From Verpa conica (lineage: Eukaryota > Ascomycota > Pezizomycetes > Pezizales > Morchellaceae): a stretch of 64,000 bases of DNA. The DNA lies in NCBI GenBank assembly GCA_033030425.1, contig JAUFSD010000002.1:2418001-2482000 (forward strand), written 5' to 3'. The notes under the pieces are model-generated. The model saw nothing but the letters and a program-made list of their open reading frames with translations. It was not told where the DNA came from and did no database searches. Shown piece after piece: positions 12,114 through 25,071 of the stretch (its first letter is position 1; each line of letters starts with the position of its first letter). Both the position numbers and the translations under genes were made by a program.

Positions 12114-14735
12114 ATTCACAGTGTTCAATGGCTGAGGATTGTTGTTGAAACTCGGGGTGACTCAAGTGTGGATGCGGTTTTCTTTATGTACATACATATA
12201 CTATATGCACCACTCGGCTGGCGGGGGTCCATCGGGACCTTAGTCTCTCGGTATTACGTCGTAGTCCCCGGCTTCCCCGAGATTTGTGTTAGGGACACAC
12301 CTTAAACCCTGGCCCTACACTCCACTCTGCTTCTACCCCCCACACCCCACCAACAGTCCCCGAGGCAGGGTAACCCCCCACACTCCACATTATAAACCCC
12401 CTCCCCCTCCCGCTCCTCTTCCCCCGGTACCAAACTAAAACCACATGATGAACGCCTTTTAAAACGCGAACAACTTCAGCTCTCGCCGATCTTCTGGGTT
12501 AGCCTGGGAGAACGGCGGGCGATGTTGACGTGGCCCCGGGCTCTTTTTGCACTACCCATAGGGGACAGAGAGGTTTCTGATTTCTGGTTTTTGGTCTTGG
12601 CTGGGGGTTGTTCGTGTCGGAATGTATTGTGTGTTAGATGTCTCTCTCTAGGTGCAGGAGTAGAACCAATTGAGGGCCCAATCACTAGATTTTAGATAGG
12701 GCTCGGTAACAACAGGATGTATCGTGAGCTGCAAGAGCCCGTCAACGACTTTGTTGTCAGACTGCCGCGCGCATCATGATGCTCACATACCCTACTTTCT
12801 CGGTCCAATCTCCTCTCGCTCTCGGCGGGGCAAACGGCGGGCTGCATACGACACCTCTACTATATTTCTCCACAGAATCATATTTATTCACACCAGGCGC
12901 TCCTGCAGGTACAAATGTCCCTTGTCAGAGCAGTCTTAACCTTAAAACCGCCCGCTCACCACCCCCGTGTAATGCGGCTCAAAACTGCTGGGCACCTACA
13001 AGCCGGGTAATGTCTTTTCTTTTCTTTGCCCTGATAAGCGCGCCCAAAAGCGGCACAGCAGCCCTCAGGCGCGTCTTGTCAATGCGCGAGATGGAAATAG
13101 AAATAGAGGATCTCGCCTACTTCTAGAACCCATAAATTCTTCCCCCGGAATATTCCTAAGCAGATAGGGGGGGATCTTACCACGGGCGATTTTCTCTCTC
13201 TCCAATCCAACATATGGGAGCTGGACAGGACCTCTACCGAAAAAGGTTCAAGTGGGTTCCGGTAGAAAGGGTGCATGTAGTACATTAAACTAAGCGGCGT
13301 GCGCCATCGATAAACATGCAAATGAGTTTGTACAACTTCTCGGTAAAGGCCATCAGCACTTGTGGTCCGGCGGACGGGCTGTTGCTTACGACAGGTGCTC
13401 ATTTATATTACTCGGAACGAAAAGGGAATAGTGTACAAATTAACCAGATCCGTCAAGATTTGAGTAAGAAAAAGAAAGGTCAGCATGTAATAATCGTCAT
13501 ATAGACTCTATAAAGTATCGGAAAGGGGGGGAGTGTCTCTCGTTCTCTCAAAACCCAAAATCCGGTTTGGCTGAATAAATACCCATATCCCTCCCCTCCC
13601 AGCAAAAGACGCGTGGGAAATAAGAAAAAGTGCACTCCCTCAGGGGTGATCCTTACGTCGCTGCCCGCATTGGCGGCTGTTTCAGTTTCCTGCGTGACAG
13701 TTAGTGTGGGTGGACCATGTGGAGGCAGCCAGACGCAGTCAAGAGTTTCTGGCTAAGATCGGTTGCCGTGGCGAGGAGTCTGTTGCAGGGGCACCAAACA
13801 ACCAGGGCGACGGGGGGGAAGAGGCTGCTGCAGTGAGATTTGATCAAGTGTGAGATCTATCGTATGTAATGAGTGGCTCAGGCTGTTCTTGTTTGTGTTC
13901 TCCCTTCTCATACCTACACGGCTACATGTATCCAACTCTCTCTCGCCTTTCCCCCATCTCTCTTGTTGTTTGTGTATTTCCCCCTATCAATAGTAGTAGT
14001 GGTAGTAGGTATGTAGATACTCTATTATTTCCCCCGCTACTTTTTATTCTGTCTCGCTCTCTGGTCGCTAACGGCCAACCTTTACGGCATAGTCCTCCCC
14101 AGAGCATCCCAATTGAACCCTCCCTTTAGGTTCCATATGTTGCATTCGCCTCTCTACTAAGTAACGACCCCCCATACCGGAACGAATAACGAGCTTTATG
14201 AAATCCTAAAATAGACACGGACACCCGGTTCCGAAATCATTTCATTTCACTCTTTCTTGCCCGCGCGTGTGCGTCAAACGAAATCAAGGCAGTGTACGAA
14301 TATTCTCCCTTACATACATAACGGATCTGCCTGTAGTGTGTGGCTCCAATTACCTGCCTACCACATCTACTTCCCCACTCCACCACTTCAACCCAACCTC
14401 CTGTGCCTAGGACTAGCTGTGGGATTAGTATACACTCCTGATAAGGAAATAAATCCCTGGTATAGTGCCCCAAAAAGACAAACAAGGCCATTCTCTCAAC
14501 CTCTCAACACCCCCCCCCCCCCCCTCTCGAGTGGATTGTACTATTATTATTATTTCCTTTTCCCTTTTCCCTTTCAAAAACCTTTCTCCCGGGACCGGAA
14601 TTCACTTGTCTATTCTACCTAGGTCTCAGAAGGGGAGGAGAAAAAAAACTAGCCTACTACTATACTATCGAAGTCAACCTATTCCCCACACACCACAAAA
14701 CCCAGGTCCAAGCTTGGACCTGATACTCCGCAGTC
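12114..14735. other. Long intergenic region between divergent SHMT and NIPA genes
   Basis: No convincing gene. It separates two divergently transcribed genes, so both promoters lie here. Pyrimidine-rich tracts occur near 12290-12430 and 14340-14700, the latter probably the NIPA 5' leader. A C15 homopolymer lies at 14510-14524. Confidence 0.5.
14510..14524. repeat. Poly-C tract (C15)
   Basis: A run of 15 cytosines, about 210 nt upstream of the NIPA start codon. Comparable C or G runs occur at 23206-23219, 24788-24800 and 25057-25071. Confidence 0.9.
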
Positions 14736-17392
14736 ATGACTGAAGTAATAGCACAAGGGGGCGCCTTATTAGCTCGAGCGACAACAGAAGCCGCTGCAGC
14801 AGCAACATCCATAGAAGCTGCAGCAACCCACGAGCGACCACCAGTGTACTTTTCCTCCCTCCCTCCCCAGCCTCTCCCGGTCTAAAACTAATCTTTTATA
14901 ATAGCTACAAAGCCGTCGGGGTCTCACTCGCAGTCGCATCGGGAGTCTTTATCGGATGTTCTTTCGTGCTCAAGAAGAAGGGTCTATTGGACGCGAACCT
15001 GAAAGACGGAAAGGAGGCTGGAGAGGGATATGGATACCTCAAGAATGGATGGTGGTGGAGCGGGATGATTTTGAGTGTGTTCTTTCTCTCCTAGTTTTGA
15101 GAGGAGAGGGGTTATGTTAAGTTGCTAATAGGGTGGTAGTGATTATTGGGGAGGTTTGTAATTTTTGTGCGTATGCTTTTGTTGAAGCTATCTTGGTCAC
15201 ACCTTTGGGTGCTCTTGTAAGAATCCCCTCTCACGGCATCGCTTTTTTTTTTCTTCTCCCCAAACTCCACTTTGCTAATACGGTTTGTGGCAGTCTGTCG
15301 TTATTACCGCTATTCTCTCGTCAATGTTCCTCAATGAGCGCCTTTCGTTTATCGGAAAAATTGGCTGCTTCATGTGCATAGTAGGCTCCATAGTAATCGT
15401 TATAAACGCCCCTGAACAATCTTCCGTATCGACAATCCAGGACATGAAATACTTTATTCTGTCTCCTGGGTTTCTATCATATGCAGGCGTTGTTATAGTG
15501 GGGTGTATTGGTATAGTAATATGGGTTGCTCCAAAATACGGGCAAAAGAGTATGCTAGTATATATCAGTGTTTGCTCCTTAATTGGAGGCTTGAGGTGAG
15601 CTACACTCGAGTGAGAGATAGAGGGAATACAGGTTCTAACAAAATGGCATAGTGTTGTTGCCACGCAAGGCCTTGGTGCAGCAGTAGTAACACAGATCTC
15701 GGGGACACCACAGTTTAATCAATGGTTTCTTTATGTGCTTTTTGTGTTTATTGTTATAACATTGGTTGTAGAGATCATCTACCTTAACGTACAGCCTCCC
15801 TCATCAATTGGAAGGTCATACCACTAACAATATCATAGAAAGCACTAAACATCTTCAACGCCGCACTCGTAACACCAACATACTACGTCTTCTTCACCAG
15901 CTCCACAATTGTCACCAGCGCCGTTTTATTCCGTGGCTTCAAAGGAACCCCAAGTTCTATTGCCACCGTTGTAATGGGGTTCCTCCAAATCTGTTCCGGC
16001 GTAGTCCTCCTCCAGCTCTCGAAGAGCGCTAAGAACGTTCCAGACACTGAAATTTTCCGTGGCGACCTCGACCAAGTGCGCACAGTCGCGGAGCAGTCCG
16101 AGCCCGAGTCCGAACCAAAGGCTGACGCAATCCGTGGTACCGCTGCAATTATCCGACGTATTTCCGTTGCAAGACAGAAGATGGAGCAAGAGGAGGCGAA
16201 GAGGATTAGGGAAGAGAGGTTGAAAGATATGTTGAATGTGCCACTACAGGATGGGGAGATGGTTGAATGGGATGGTGTGAGAAGGAGGGTTACGTGGAGT
16301 GGCAGCTCGGGGGATGGACCGAAGAGAAGGAATACTACGAGTGGGCCTCATCCACCATTAGGAATGAGCAGGATGCCAGATTTAGATGAGGCTGTAGAAG
16401 GGGGGGAGCTTTCCCCAGTAGTGGCAACCAGAAGGAGGAGCATGAGTGTGGATGAAGCGATGAGACGACAGATCTACGACATTGAGGCGGAGGCAGAGGA
16501 TATTCACCCTCAAAGTTTTGTGGGCAGGGTTAGGAGCTTATTTGTTCCCCGCCCACGAAGTAAAGCGAGTCTTCGTGATGAAGCAGATGTTGTAGTCGCT
16601 GTCACGTCACCACACAGGGATATAACAGACCATAGCCCACCACCACAAGGACGCACATACATCGATAGATCTGTACCATTACCATTAAGGGAGTTCACAA
16701 GCGATTACCCGCACCAACCTGGGAAATTCAATCCGCAGATGAGCGTGACCCCTTCACTATCAGAAGAATTTACTTCCCGCGACTTTGCATCTGGATCACC
16801 GCCCCCACCACCAAAACATGGTATGAAGAGGACCGTTAGCAATGGGAGTGAGTATACTGCTATTCCTCCTCAAGCTCCACGTTCAGCGCCAGGGTATTTA
16901 AACCCTACTTTACGGCCACCAGTCACACCAACAACTCCACAGACTCCACATAGCACCTACAGCACCGACTCAGGGTTAAGACCAGATAGTATGGATCCCC
17001 ATGGCGCGCGGAGGCAGTTTAGTTTTCAGTCTGTATTTGGCAGGCACTCGCGTTCCCACTCTCGAGATAGTCCCGCCGAAGGTACCTCGGATGCTCCGGT
17101 CCCGACCCCTCACCCCCCTCACCCTCACCACTCTCATACGCACCCACATCTACCACATCCTCATCTTCCAGCTAGATTACGGAGAAAGAGCTTAGTTGGT
17201 AGCCCAGGCGCTACGGGAAACGTGAAGACGGAGGAGGAAATGCTAGGCTTAGTCAAAGGTGATAGTAGGAGTAGCACAATGGAGTACGATAAAGACACTG
17301 TTAGATATACAGAAAGTGATGACTCGGAGGAGGAGAGAGAGCGGGAGAGGCTACGTATGAAGGAATGGGGGTTGCCTTATAGTGGGAGATAG
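14736..17392 (+). CDS. NIPA-type magnesium transporter with long cytoplasmic tail (786 aa)
   Basis: Six exons, 14736..14845, 14905..15078, 15132..15216, 15294..15595, 15653..15788 and 15839..17392, give 786 residues. Residues about 38-330 form the membrane domain of the NIPA family (PF05653, DUF803). Recognisable segments are GVFIGCSFVLKKKGL, CNFCAYAFVEAILVTPLGAL, AILSSMFLNERLSFIGKIGC and VTPTYYVFFTSSTIV; about eight or nine helices are expected. Family members carry Mg2+ across plasma or endosomal membranes. The remaining 450 or so residues are hydrophilic and probably disordered: a charged helix, Ser/Pro-rich blocks, a His/Pro-rich stretch at about 690-714, and an acidic ESDDSEEERERERLR end. 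Junctions in conserved membrane segments fix the splice sites well. Confidence 0.92.
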
Positions 17393-19588
17393 GTGAATGG
17401 CGTATTTAGCTTTTTCCAGATGGAGAGGTCATTTTCATTCTTTGTATGTTTTCTTTTGTACTCTTACTCTTTTTCAAGGGTTTTTTATACTTTATGTTTG
17501 GGTGGGTACGATTGGCATGGCATGGTTATGGCATGGGTATGGCATGGTATGGCATTCGATTACGAGTCTCATAATATTCTTCACTACTTTTCAATGGGCA
17601 CTGTAGCTTATGTAGTGGGTTTTTTGTCTAAGTAAAATTAAAAGCGGGAGGTTTTTTTTTTTTGGGGGGGGGGTTATACTATATATTTTTCTCATCTATC
17701 TTGCATCTTCTCGCACTGTGATCTTTTGGTTTTTCTACTCTTGGGTAGGGGAGAGGAATATATGGATTTTGTTTTTTTGGTTTGCGAGTGTATAGTTTGG
17801 TCGAGTCGGGTGAGGGATCGATTGGTGTTGTTCAAACATGTATATAGGTTAAAGTTACTGTTCAAGCAGTATATCACAGGAGAGTTTTTTATGGTCACTT
17901 CACAAACCATCGTTTGATCTTGAGGTGTACACAACGTAAGAAGCGCCTACTCAATTGATTGATTGATTAATCATAAGAAGCGCTTACTCGTGCATATCCG
18001 GAGGGTATATATCATGTAGTTTCATTTTGGAATATACTACTCTTCTAATATAGAAGAAATGCCTGAAAAAACTAGGTACAGGTTAGTAGCTACAAAATCC
18101 TAGGAGTTATATTCGTATGTAGACCAGAGATATGTATCTCTACGACCTTCACTCATACGGTTATATAGTACCCTTAACTTTGCGGGAGCCCTAAGGGGTT
18201 TGTGTTTTGGAGACTCGGGTGAATTTTAGCTCTAGTAGTAAATGTTTATTTCTAGACCCATCCTAGGGAAAAAAATTCTGGTGAGTGTTAGTCCCAGAAT
18301 ATTTCTTCAGGAAAGTTGAGGAAATGCTAAATATACCAAGAAATAACTATAAAGTTAAGTCCTAAGCTTTATTTTGATAGCGACTTGGGCTTATTTAAGA
18401 GGTGTGGCTATGTACCTTATATAGGATATAGCTGATATAGCTTGGTAGGTGACCAGCACTACAGTACAGTCGCCTTATAAGAATGTGTGGTCTGGACTGG
18501 ACATGGGTTATTTTATGTGCATTAGTATTCCCCTATAAGAATATCTGCTCTATAAGAATCCAGGTTCGCTCTATTGTATATTCTTATAGGCAACTGTGCT
18601 ACACCAGGCTATCCACAAGCCCCGAGGAACACAAATCCTCCCCATAGTAGTCAACTCCGCTAAATTCAATAGATGTTTATGGTAGCTTTCTTAGCTAGCT
18701 ACTTTATAGCAGCTAGAAGTACCTAGGTAGTGTTCTTGTGAAGGGAGGAAAAAAGCCCTGATAAAGGAGTAGTAGAAAGCTGGAATACGGCTACCTAGAA
18801 TCTTGCCTAACTTAGCAAATAAATAAGTCACTCTTTACAAATATAGTGGCGCTGAAGCTCCTAAGTAGTCGGATTTTAGCAATGATAAAGTTCTAGAACA
18901 CCAGTGACCAATGTGTGATTCAGTTAAGAATAAAGTGACATGCGTAGCTGGGGAGGTTACACACCCGCCAAGCCAGGAGACCTCGTCATCCGCTTCGCCC
19001 CACTAAAAGGGTAAATCGGTAAAGCAGCGAGGGAATTCAGCGGAGCCACAGGGGGTCTTCGTTATTTTATAAGTACCGAAAAAAACTATATTTATCTCGA
19101 TAGATTAATGGAGAAGATATCAATTGTAAGGGAGCCTCCAAAGCCTGTAGTGAGTAGTTGTCAATATGTTGAGGAAGCGGCTCGGATAGACGAGATGAGC
19201 GGTGAAGCGGCGGCAGGAGGGGCAAGGAAAACGTCACCGAGCTGCCCAACCCGATCCGTCGTGAGAACAAGAAAACAACATAGCCCAGCCTCTTAGAATC
19301 TCACCACCATTATCATCATCTACCACCATACGTTAAGGTCAGAAGCCGCGCAAGCTTACTAGGCGTCCTCTGCTGTGTCCACGTAAGTGTTCCTTTACCT
19401 TCTATCACAAAGGCTGCTATATATTCTACAGCCGTTGCATGATACATCTCTTCATCTTCTACTTGGACGCGACCTAACTCTAAGCTTTCAGCCCCTCATC
19501 GATACCCCGCCTCATCTCATTGGCATAACCAACAACAGAATATAATTCGTGATACTCAACAGCTGTTTCGTGGAGAAAGGCCTTGAAA
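17393..19588. other. Intergenic region with a small TIR element
   Basis: The NIPA 3' flank is T/G-rich, including a T12-G10 run at 17652-17673. Further on the sequence is AT-rich without genes. A TIR element lies at 18463-18600, and a GATT-type tail motif at 17952-17977. The last 300 nt are probably the fimbrin promoter and leader. Confidence 0.5.
18463..18600. mobile_element. Candidate MITE with TATAAGAAT termini
   Basis: The left end AGTACAGTCGCCTTATAAGA and the right end, read in reverse complement, AGCACAGTTGCCTATAAGA match as imperfect terminal inverted repeats about 21 nt long over a 138-nt unit. CTATAAGAAT recurs twice inside, near 18532 and 18550. No open frame. I could not define a clean target-site duplication, so the boundaries may be off by a few bases. 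Confidence 0.55.
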
Positions 19589-21741
19589 ATGAATGTTTTC
19601 AAGCTAGCTAGGAAATACCCTGATCTCGGGCAGGAGGGGGTAATGAAACTTCAAGACACGTTCCTTCGCTCGGATAGCGAGGAGCGAGGTTATCTCGATG
19701 AAGCCACCGCAATAAAGGCTGCCCAGGACCTTGAACGTAAACCATATGATGTCGTCAGAGCTACTTTGAAGCAGGTGGAGCTAGATAGTAGCAGGAGAGT
19801 AGAGCTTGATGACTTTGTAGATGTAATTGCTCTCTTTCAATTTCAAACTCGAGGCTTTTATGTTTGCTAATACTACTTTGCTAGCTCATCTCAAAACTTC
19901 GTGTCACCGACTCAGCGAAGCCTGCGGGCATGCCTCAAGTTTCCCATGCTAGGACTGGATCGAAAAGTGGTGGTGGTGGTGGGCAGATCAAAATGGGAGG
20001 GTCAACTGGTTCTTCAACTCATACCATCAATGAAGATGAGCGAACAGAGTTCACAAGACACATAAATGCTGTCTTGGCAGGAGATGCAGACATAGGGAAT
20101 CGTCTGCCCTTTGATACCGATACTTTCCAGGTTCGTTAATAAAATACCCTCTAATAGTAGGTGAGACTAATAACAGGACGTCTAGATGTTCGACGAATGT
20201 AAAGATGGTCTCGTACTTGCTAAGCTCATCAACGACTCCGTCCCTGACACGATCGACGAGCGTGTCCTTAATCGCCCCAATGCCCGTACCAAGAAGCTTA
20301 ACCAGTTTCATATGACCGAAAACAACAATATCGTAATTAATTCTGCGAAGGCGATTGGGTGTTCTGTTGTTAACATCGGCTCTGGCGATATCATCGAGGT
20401 CAAGGAACATTTGATTCTGGGGTTGATCTGGCAGGTTATTCGAAGGGGTCTCTTGGGAAAGATCGATATCAAGTTGCACCCGGAGCTTTATAGGCTGTTG
20501 GAGGACGATGAGACTCTGGAACAGTTTTTGAGGCTGCCACCAGAACAGATTCTTTTGAGATGGTTCAACTACCATCTCAAGGCTGCGAAATGGGAGAGAA
20601 GGTATTAGCCTTGACAGGAATTTTTGCTTAGTTTTAGGTCTTGTCTAATAGATGCGGTGTTACAGGGTAGCAAACTTCAGCAAAGATGTTTCGGACGCCG
20701 AAAACTACACCGTCCTTTTAAACCAGCTTGCACCGGAAGAGTGCTCGCGGGGTCCTCTGCAAACCCGTGATCTCCTTCAGCGTGCCGAGCAGGTGCTCGT
20801 GAATGCCGACAAACTTGGTTGCCGCAAGTTCCTGACCCCAAAATCTCTCGTTGCTGGTAATCCAAAGCTTAACTTGGCATTTGTGGCCCACCTCTTCAAC
20901 ACCCACCCTGGCCTTGATGCAATTACCGAGGAAGAGATGCTCGAAGTCGAAGACTTTGATGCTGAAGGCGAACGCGAGGCCCGTGTGTTTACTCTATGGT
21001 TGAATTCTCTTGACGTCCAGCCTGCGGTCAACTCTCTCTTTGATGACCTCCGGGATGGAACCATTCTCCTCCAAGCTTATGATAAGGTTATCCCAGGCAC
21101 AGTTAATTGGCGTCATGTGAATAAGGCCCCAGCACATGGAGGAGAACTCATGCGGTTTAAGGCGGTCGAGAACACGAATTATGCGGTGGAGCTCGGAAAG
21201 AGCAACCGGTTCTCGCTTGTCGGAATCCAGGGCGCAGATATCACAGATGGACAGCGAACATTGACACTCGCCATCACCTGGCAGCTCATGAGGCGCGATA
21301 TAACCCGCACGCTACATGGCCTCGCACAGAAGGTTGGTGTTAGCGAGATTACGGATTCTTACATGCTTAAGTGGGCAAATGATATGGCACGTAAAGGTGG
21401 CAAGGCTGGTGGCATCAGGAGCTTTAAGGACGCAAGCATGGGAACTGGTGTATTCTTGCTTGATGTCTTAAACGGGATGAAGAGTAATTACGTCGATTAC
21501 TCGCTTGTTACGGACGGAAGAACCGACGAAGACGCGTATTTGAACGCGAAGCTGAGTATCTCTATTGCAAGGAAGATGGGTGCCACTATCTGGTATATTT
21601 TTCCTTACATAGTTCTTCATAATAGGCGAATTTATCTAACATGACACTTATAGGCTTGTTCCTGAGGACATCGTTGCTGTCCGGTCAAGGTTGATCGTTA
21701 CTTTCTTGGGTAGTTTGATGGCTACTTATGAGACCCTCTAG
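19589..21741 (+). CDS. SAC6: Fimbrin (plastin/Sac6), actin-bundling protein
   Basis: Five exons, 19589..19822, 19885..20130, 20186..20601, 20666..21592 and 21654..21741, give 636 residues, the usual fimbrin length. The start MNVFKLARKYPDL matches the family. Residues about 12-85 are an EF-hand-like headpiece, then a Gly/Ser-rich linker (SGGGGGQIKMGG). Four calponin-homology domains follow in two actin-binding tandems, seen as DGLVLAKLINDSVPDTID, LILGLIWQVIRRGLL, DGTILLQAYDKVIPG and YLNAKLSISIARKMGATIWL. The protein crosslinks actin filaments in endocytic patches and rings. A frame starts at TTG 19583, but ATG 19589 is the natural start. Splice phases all close. Confidence 0.96.
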
Positions 21742-22297
21742 ACCAACTAATTGTTGCCACTACTTGCTCCCAATTGAATATCTAGACTCCTAGTTTAGCC
21801 TAGAGGGTTCGCTAGGTGGTGGTTTTATTTTCTATTGCTTTCTATGACTGGACTGGCTTGTTTTTACTATTACCAAAAAAATTCTGTTTTACCCTAAATG
21901 ATTGTTTGTTGAAGCAATTGTTCCCCTGCTAGTCCTTTGCACTCTATGTTCTATGTGTGTGATGGAAAGTCGTAAGCCGATGCTGTATGCAGAATTAAGG
22001 TCCTTTCGTTTACCAGCGAGTGACAAGCTATAACCATTATAAGCTATGCCGATCCAGTAGGCCCATATTAAAGCGCATTTAAGACATGGTACAATAATTA
22101 CTTTAGCTACAGTTAGTAGCCAGGAGCTCTATATAGGAACGGAACATACACGAGACTCTGCGCACACTTAATAGAGCAGGCAGGTAGGACATAAAAGAGA
22201 GGAAGGACCCCTTAAAAGATACGTACTTTCAAGTACTCTAGAATTAGATATAGCCACTAAATATTCCCAGACTTGGAAGGGTGTACCGCATATACTA

Positions 22298-22404
22298 CTC
22301 GCCTAAAAATAAAGTCTGTCGATACTTTTATACCTTTCTATGAATATCAGTAAATGATAGTTGCGTGCAACATAAAACATCAACAGACTTTATTTATAGG
22401 CGAG
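22298..22404. mobile_element. MITE with CTCGCC...GGCGAG termini and TA duplication
   Basis: The left end CTCGCCTAAAAATAAAGTCT and the right end, reverse complemented, CTCGCCTATAAATAAAGTCT differ at one position in the first 20 nt, and the match runs about 24 nt. Both ends are flanked by TA (22296-22297 and 22405-22406), the duplication made by Tc1/mariner-type transposases. The unit is only 107 nt and has no coding capacity, so it is a non-autonomous element. Confidence 0.8.
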
Positions 22405-23205
22405 TAGCCGCTACGATTAGAATTTAGAGTAGTTAATCACAGCCAAACGGCCTTTATTTAAAAAGAGATGTGGAGCTAACGTTCAAAGGATTGAGACTCT
22501 TGCATGAATATTAAGCGAAATTCTTGACAGTATCTATGCAAGCAATTCAATTACTGCGAAAGTGATTCAAACATTGACACTTTCCAATTTGAGGAAGTTA
22601 GCACGTACTTGATCTTATCAGTAATCGTGGTTGTGATACTAGTGCTTGGCTGCTACATAGTTCCCTTTACAAGTAGGTAATTTAGTCTACAATTATTAAA
22701 CCGGTATTGAACGTGCTAGTTCTTCTTTTGAGGGAGCGATCAAGGTAAATCACAGAGCTCAAACGCAAAAATCCGATATCTTGGGGGTGATCAAGGCCAA
22801 CACTAGGGTACACAGGCCAAAGTTATGTGTATTCCCCCTAGAAATAGTATCCCTTGGACCGGTCTTTGACACAACCCCCGATTTTCTAGCCTTGCCACCC
22901 AACCACTAGCTATAACCCATTGAACTTATAACGGTCACGGTTTAGGGAATGTGGTCTAAATTTTCTAGTATAATTCCTATAATATCTAGAGGTGTTGCAG
23001 TTAGGGTATATTATTAAAAGTCCGGTCTCGAATAGTTGCGTATGACGGTTTAAGAGATAGTATCTGCAAGCCACCAGCTTGGCAACCATCTATAGTACTT
23101 AATCCCTTGGAGCTTGGTTGCCCCACAGTACACCCAAGTAATTTCCTATAAATTCTAGCCAAAACGGCTAATAACTAGTTCAGAATCAGAATTAATGAGA
23201 AACGC

Positions 23206-23219
23206 GGGGGGGGGGGGGG
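23206..23219. repeat. Poly-G tract (G14)
   Basis: Fourteen consecutive guanines, just upstream of the TIR element at 23246-23439. Confidence 0.9.
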
Positions 23220-23245
23220 TTGGAATCCAAAGCTTTCTTTCGTGG

Positions 23246-23439
23246 TGCTAGTACTCATGCGTTTATTAAATACTCGGAGTGATGTCGCGATCGCAGGACC
23301 CCCTAAACAGACACAGTAGTAACTACAATAACAGAGAATACTGTCCTTATAGTTGTCTTAGTTGTCTTAGGGGCTACGTCATGACGAATCTTGGTTGCAA
23401 CCTCGCTCCGAGTATTTAATAAACGCCTAAGTACTAGCA
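23246..23439. mobile_element. Candidate MITE with GCGTTTATTAAATACTCGGAG termini
   Basis: The left arm includes TGCTAGTACT, a short mismatch, then GCGTTTATTAAATACTCGGA. The right arm is its reverse complement with two or three changes, giving inverted repeats of about 38-40 nt around a 115-nt centre. A TA duplication is possible but cannot be separated from the palindrome GTAC at the ends. No open frame of note. Confidence 0.7.
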
Positions 23440-24787
23440 CGAAAAAATTCAAAACCCGCGTTACTCGAATCGTTCCCAGAAAGCCCGATCCACTCGGCAA
23501 CAGCAGTCATCTTCCGTTGGGCCGACAGAGAAGAGCGGCAGTTACCAAACGCAAATAAAGTTTCTGAGTATTACTTTATGAAGCCGGATGGCCGAGGATG
23601 TGAATCAACTCCCTGTGTGAGAAACATTTCACCTGCATCAGTGAAATGCTTGAAGGGGGACTTTTTTTCTTGGGTGATTTTTTTTTGTTCTGATAAAGGA
23701 AGCTCAAATATTCAATCCATACGCCCCATAAGTTAATGATTAAAGCCAAGGATCGGATAACTTCAACCGAGAGTAAAATAATGGTAACGATCTAAGTAAT
23801 ACCTACATACCTTTTAACTATTGCACGAGATATGTAAACTAAGTGCCTGTCCTTTTTGGTGCACAAGATTAGAGGTGTCTGGATAACGCTAAACTCAGTT
23901 TTATCTGGACTGCTCCCTGTATAGGGGGCCACACGGTTGCGCTCCTATCCCTGAGAGCTCCCGGAAGATCCTATTAGCACAATATTTACCCCGTCTTATA
24001 CATATCTTAATAGCGATTTATCTCTATTAGGAGGCATATTTAGCCGCCTTATAGGTAGATTTTCTTACGCTGCTTGTCTGTTATAAAATCTTTTTTTAAC
24101 AATATCTAAAGCTTTATATAATCCTTGAAGTCTTAACTGACATGGAAGTAATTATTATTCACTCTACTTTTCTGTGAGTGATAGGCTGTGAATCACCTTC
24201 CATAATGAAGCTCAGCCCCTGATAAGGATCGGCTCAGCTTCCGATAAGAAAAATATGTGACTCTCGAGTAACGCTTGCGTTAAGGTTGCCCATATATATT
24301 GCTTCATATGCAAAGTTGTGGGGCATATGATCACAGGGGAAAGGCAGGAAAATCAAATAGGAGGGGCCCGCCCGGCCGGCCGGGGGCTGTACCGGTGCAC
24401 AAGGAGGCACATTTAAGTTAGTGGGACCAAATCACAATCAACCTTTGCTCCCTATTTCCCTGATTTCCATATCAAGTGGGGCACTTTTCAAGTTATACAG
24501 TGCTAGGTGATGTTGCCCATTACTGCAGGAACAAGACTTTTGACACCTATAGACACATAGTATATCCGCCTTACAACACCTCTCGTCATATAGCTTCAAT
24601 CCCCTGAAACGCACCTCAAGTTTTCACGCACTGTATCTACATTACGGGTGCGGGGAAGATCTGCAATCGGTGGTTTTTCCCCATCCATTATTATGCTTAC
24701 TCTAGTTAATTGTCGGAGTTTTATTCTTTCAAAGGGCATATAGAATTCCCACCTGTCACATGTACATACTACATACTAAACGCTTCT

Positions 24788-24800
24788 CCCCCCCCCCCCC
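24788..24800. repeat. Poly-C tract (C13)
   Basis: Thirteen consecutive cytosines in the gene-free region upstream of the rhodopsin-like gene. Confidence 0.9.
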
Positions 24801-25056
24801 TCCGTAAATACGTATGCATCTGGGTGGACCTAGCAGGTTCTCCACACATCTTTAATAAATATACTCAATATTTAGCAATTACCCTTCACACTCAAGCCCT
24901 TTAGATCCCCTCCTGAATCTGATAAAGATACATCAATATTTCCCACAGAACCCATACCAATGTTTGTTGCGTCTTCTGTTCTTGGGAAGCTCCAACGATT
25001 AACTGACTCCTTGCTCTGTGCATTCTTGCTACCTCTACCTTATCCATTAAAGTTCA

Positions 25057-25071
25057 CCCCCCCCCCCCCCC
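25057..25071. repeat. Poly-C tract (C15)
   Basis: Fifteen consecutive cytosines 46 nt before the start codon at 25117, so probably in the promoter or 5' leader of that gene. Confidence 0.9.
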
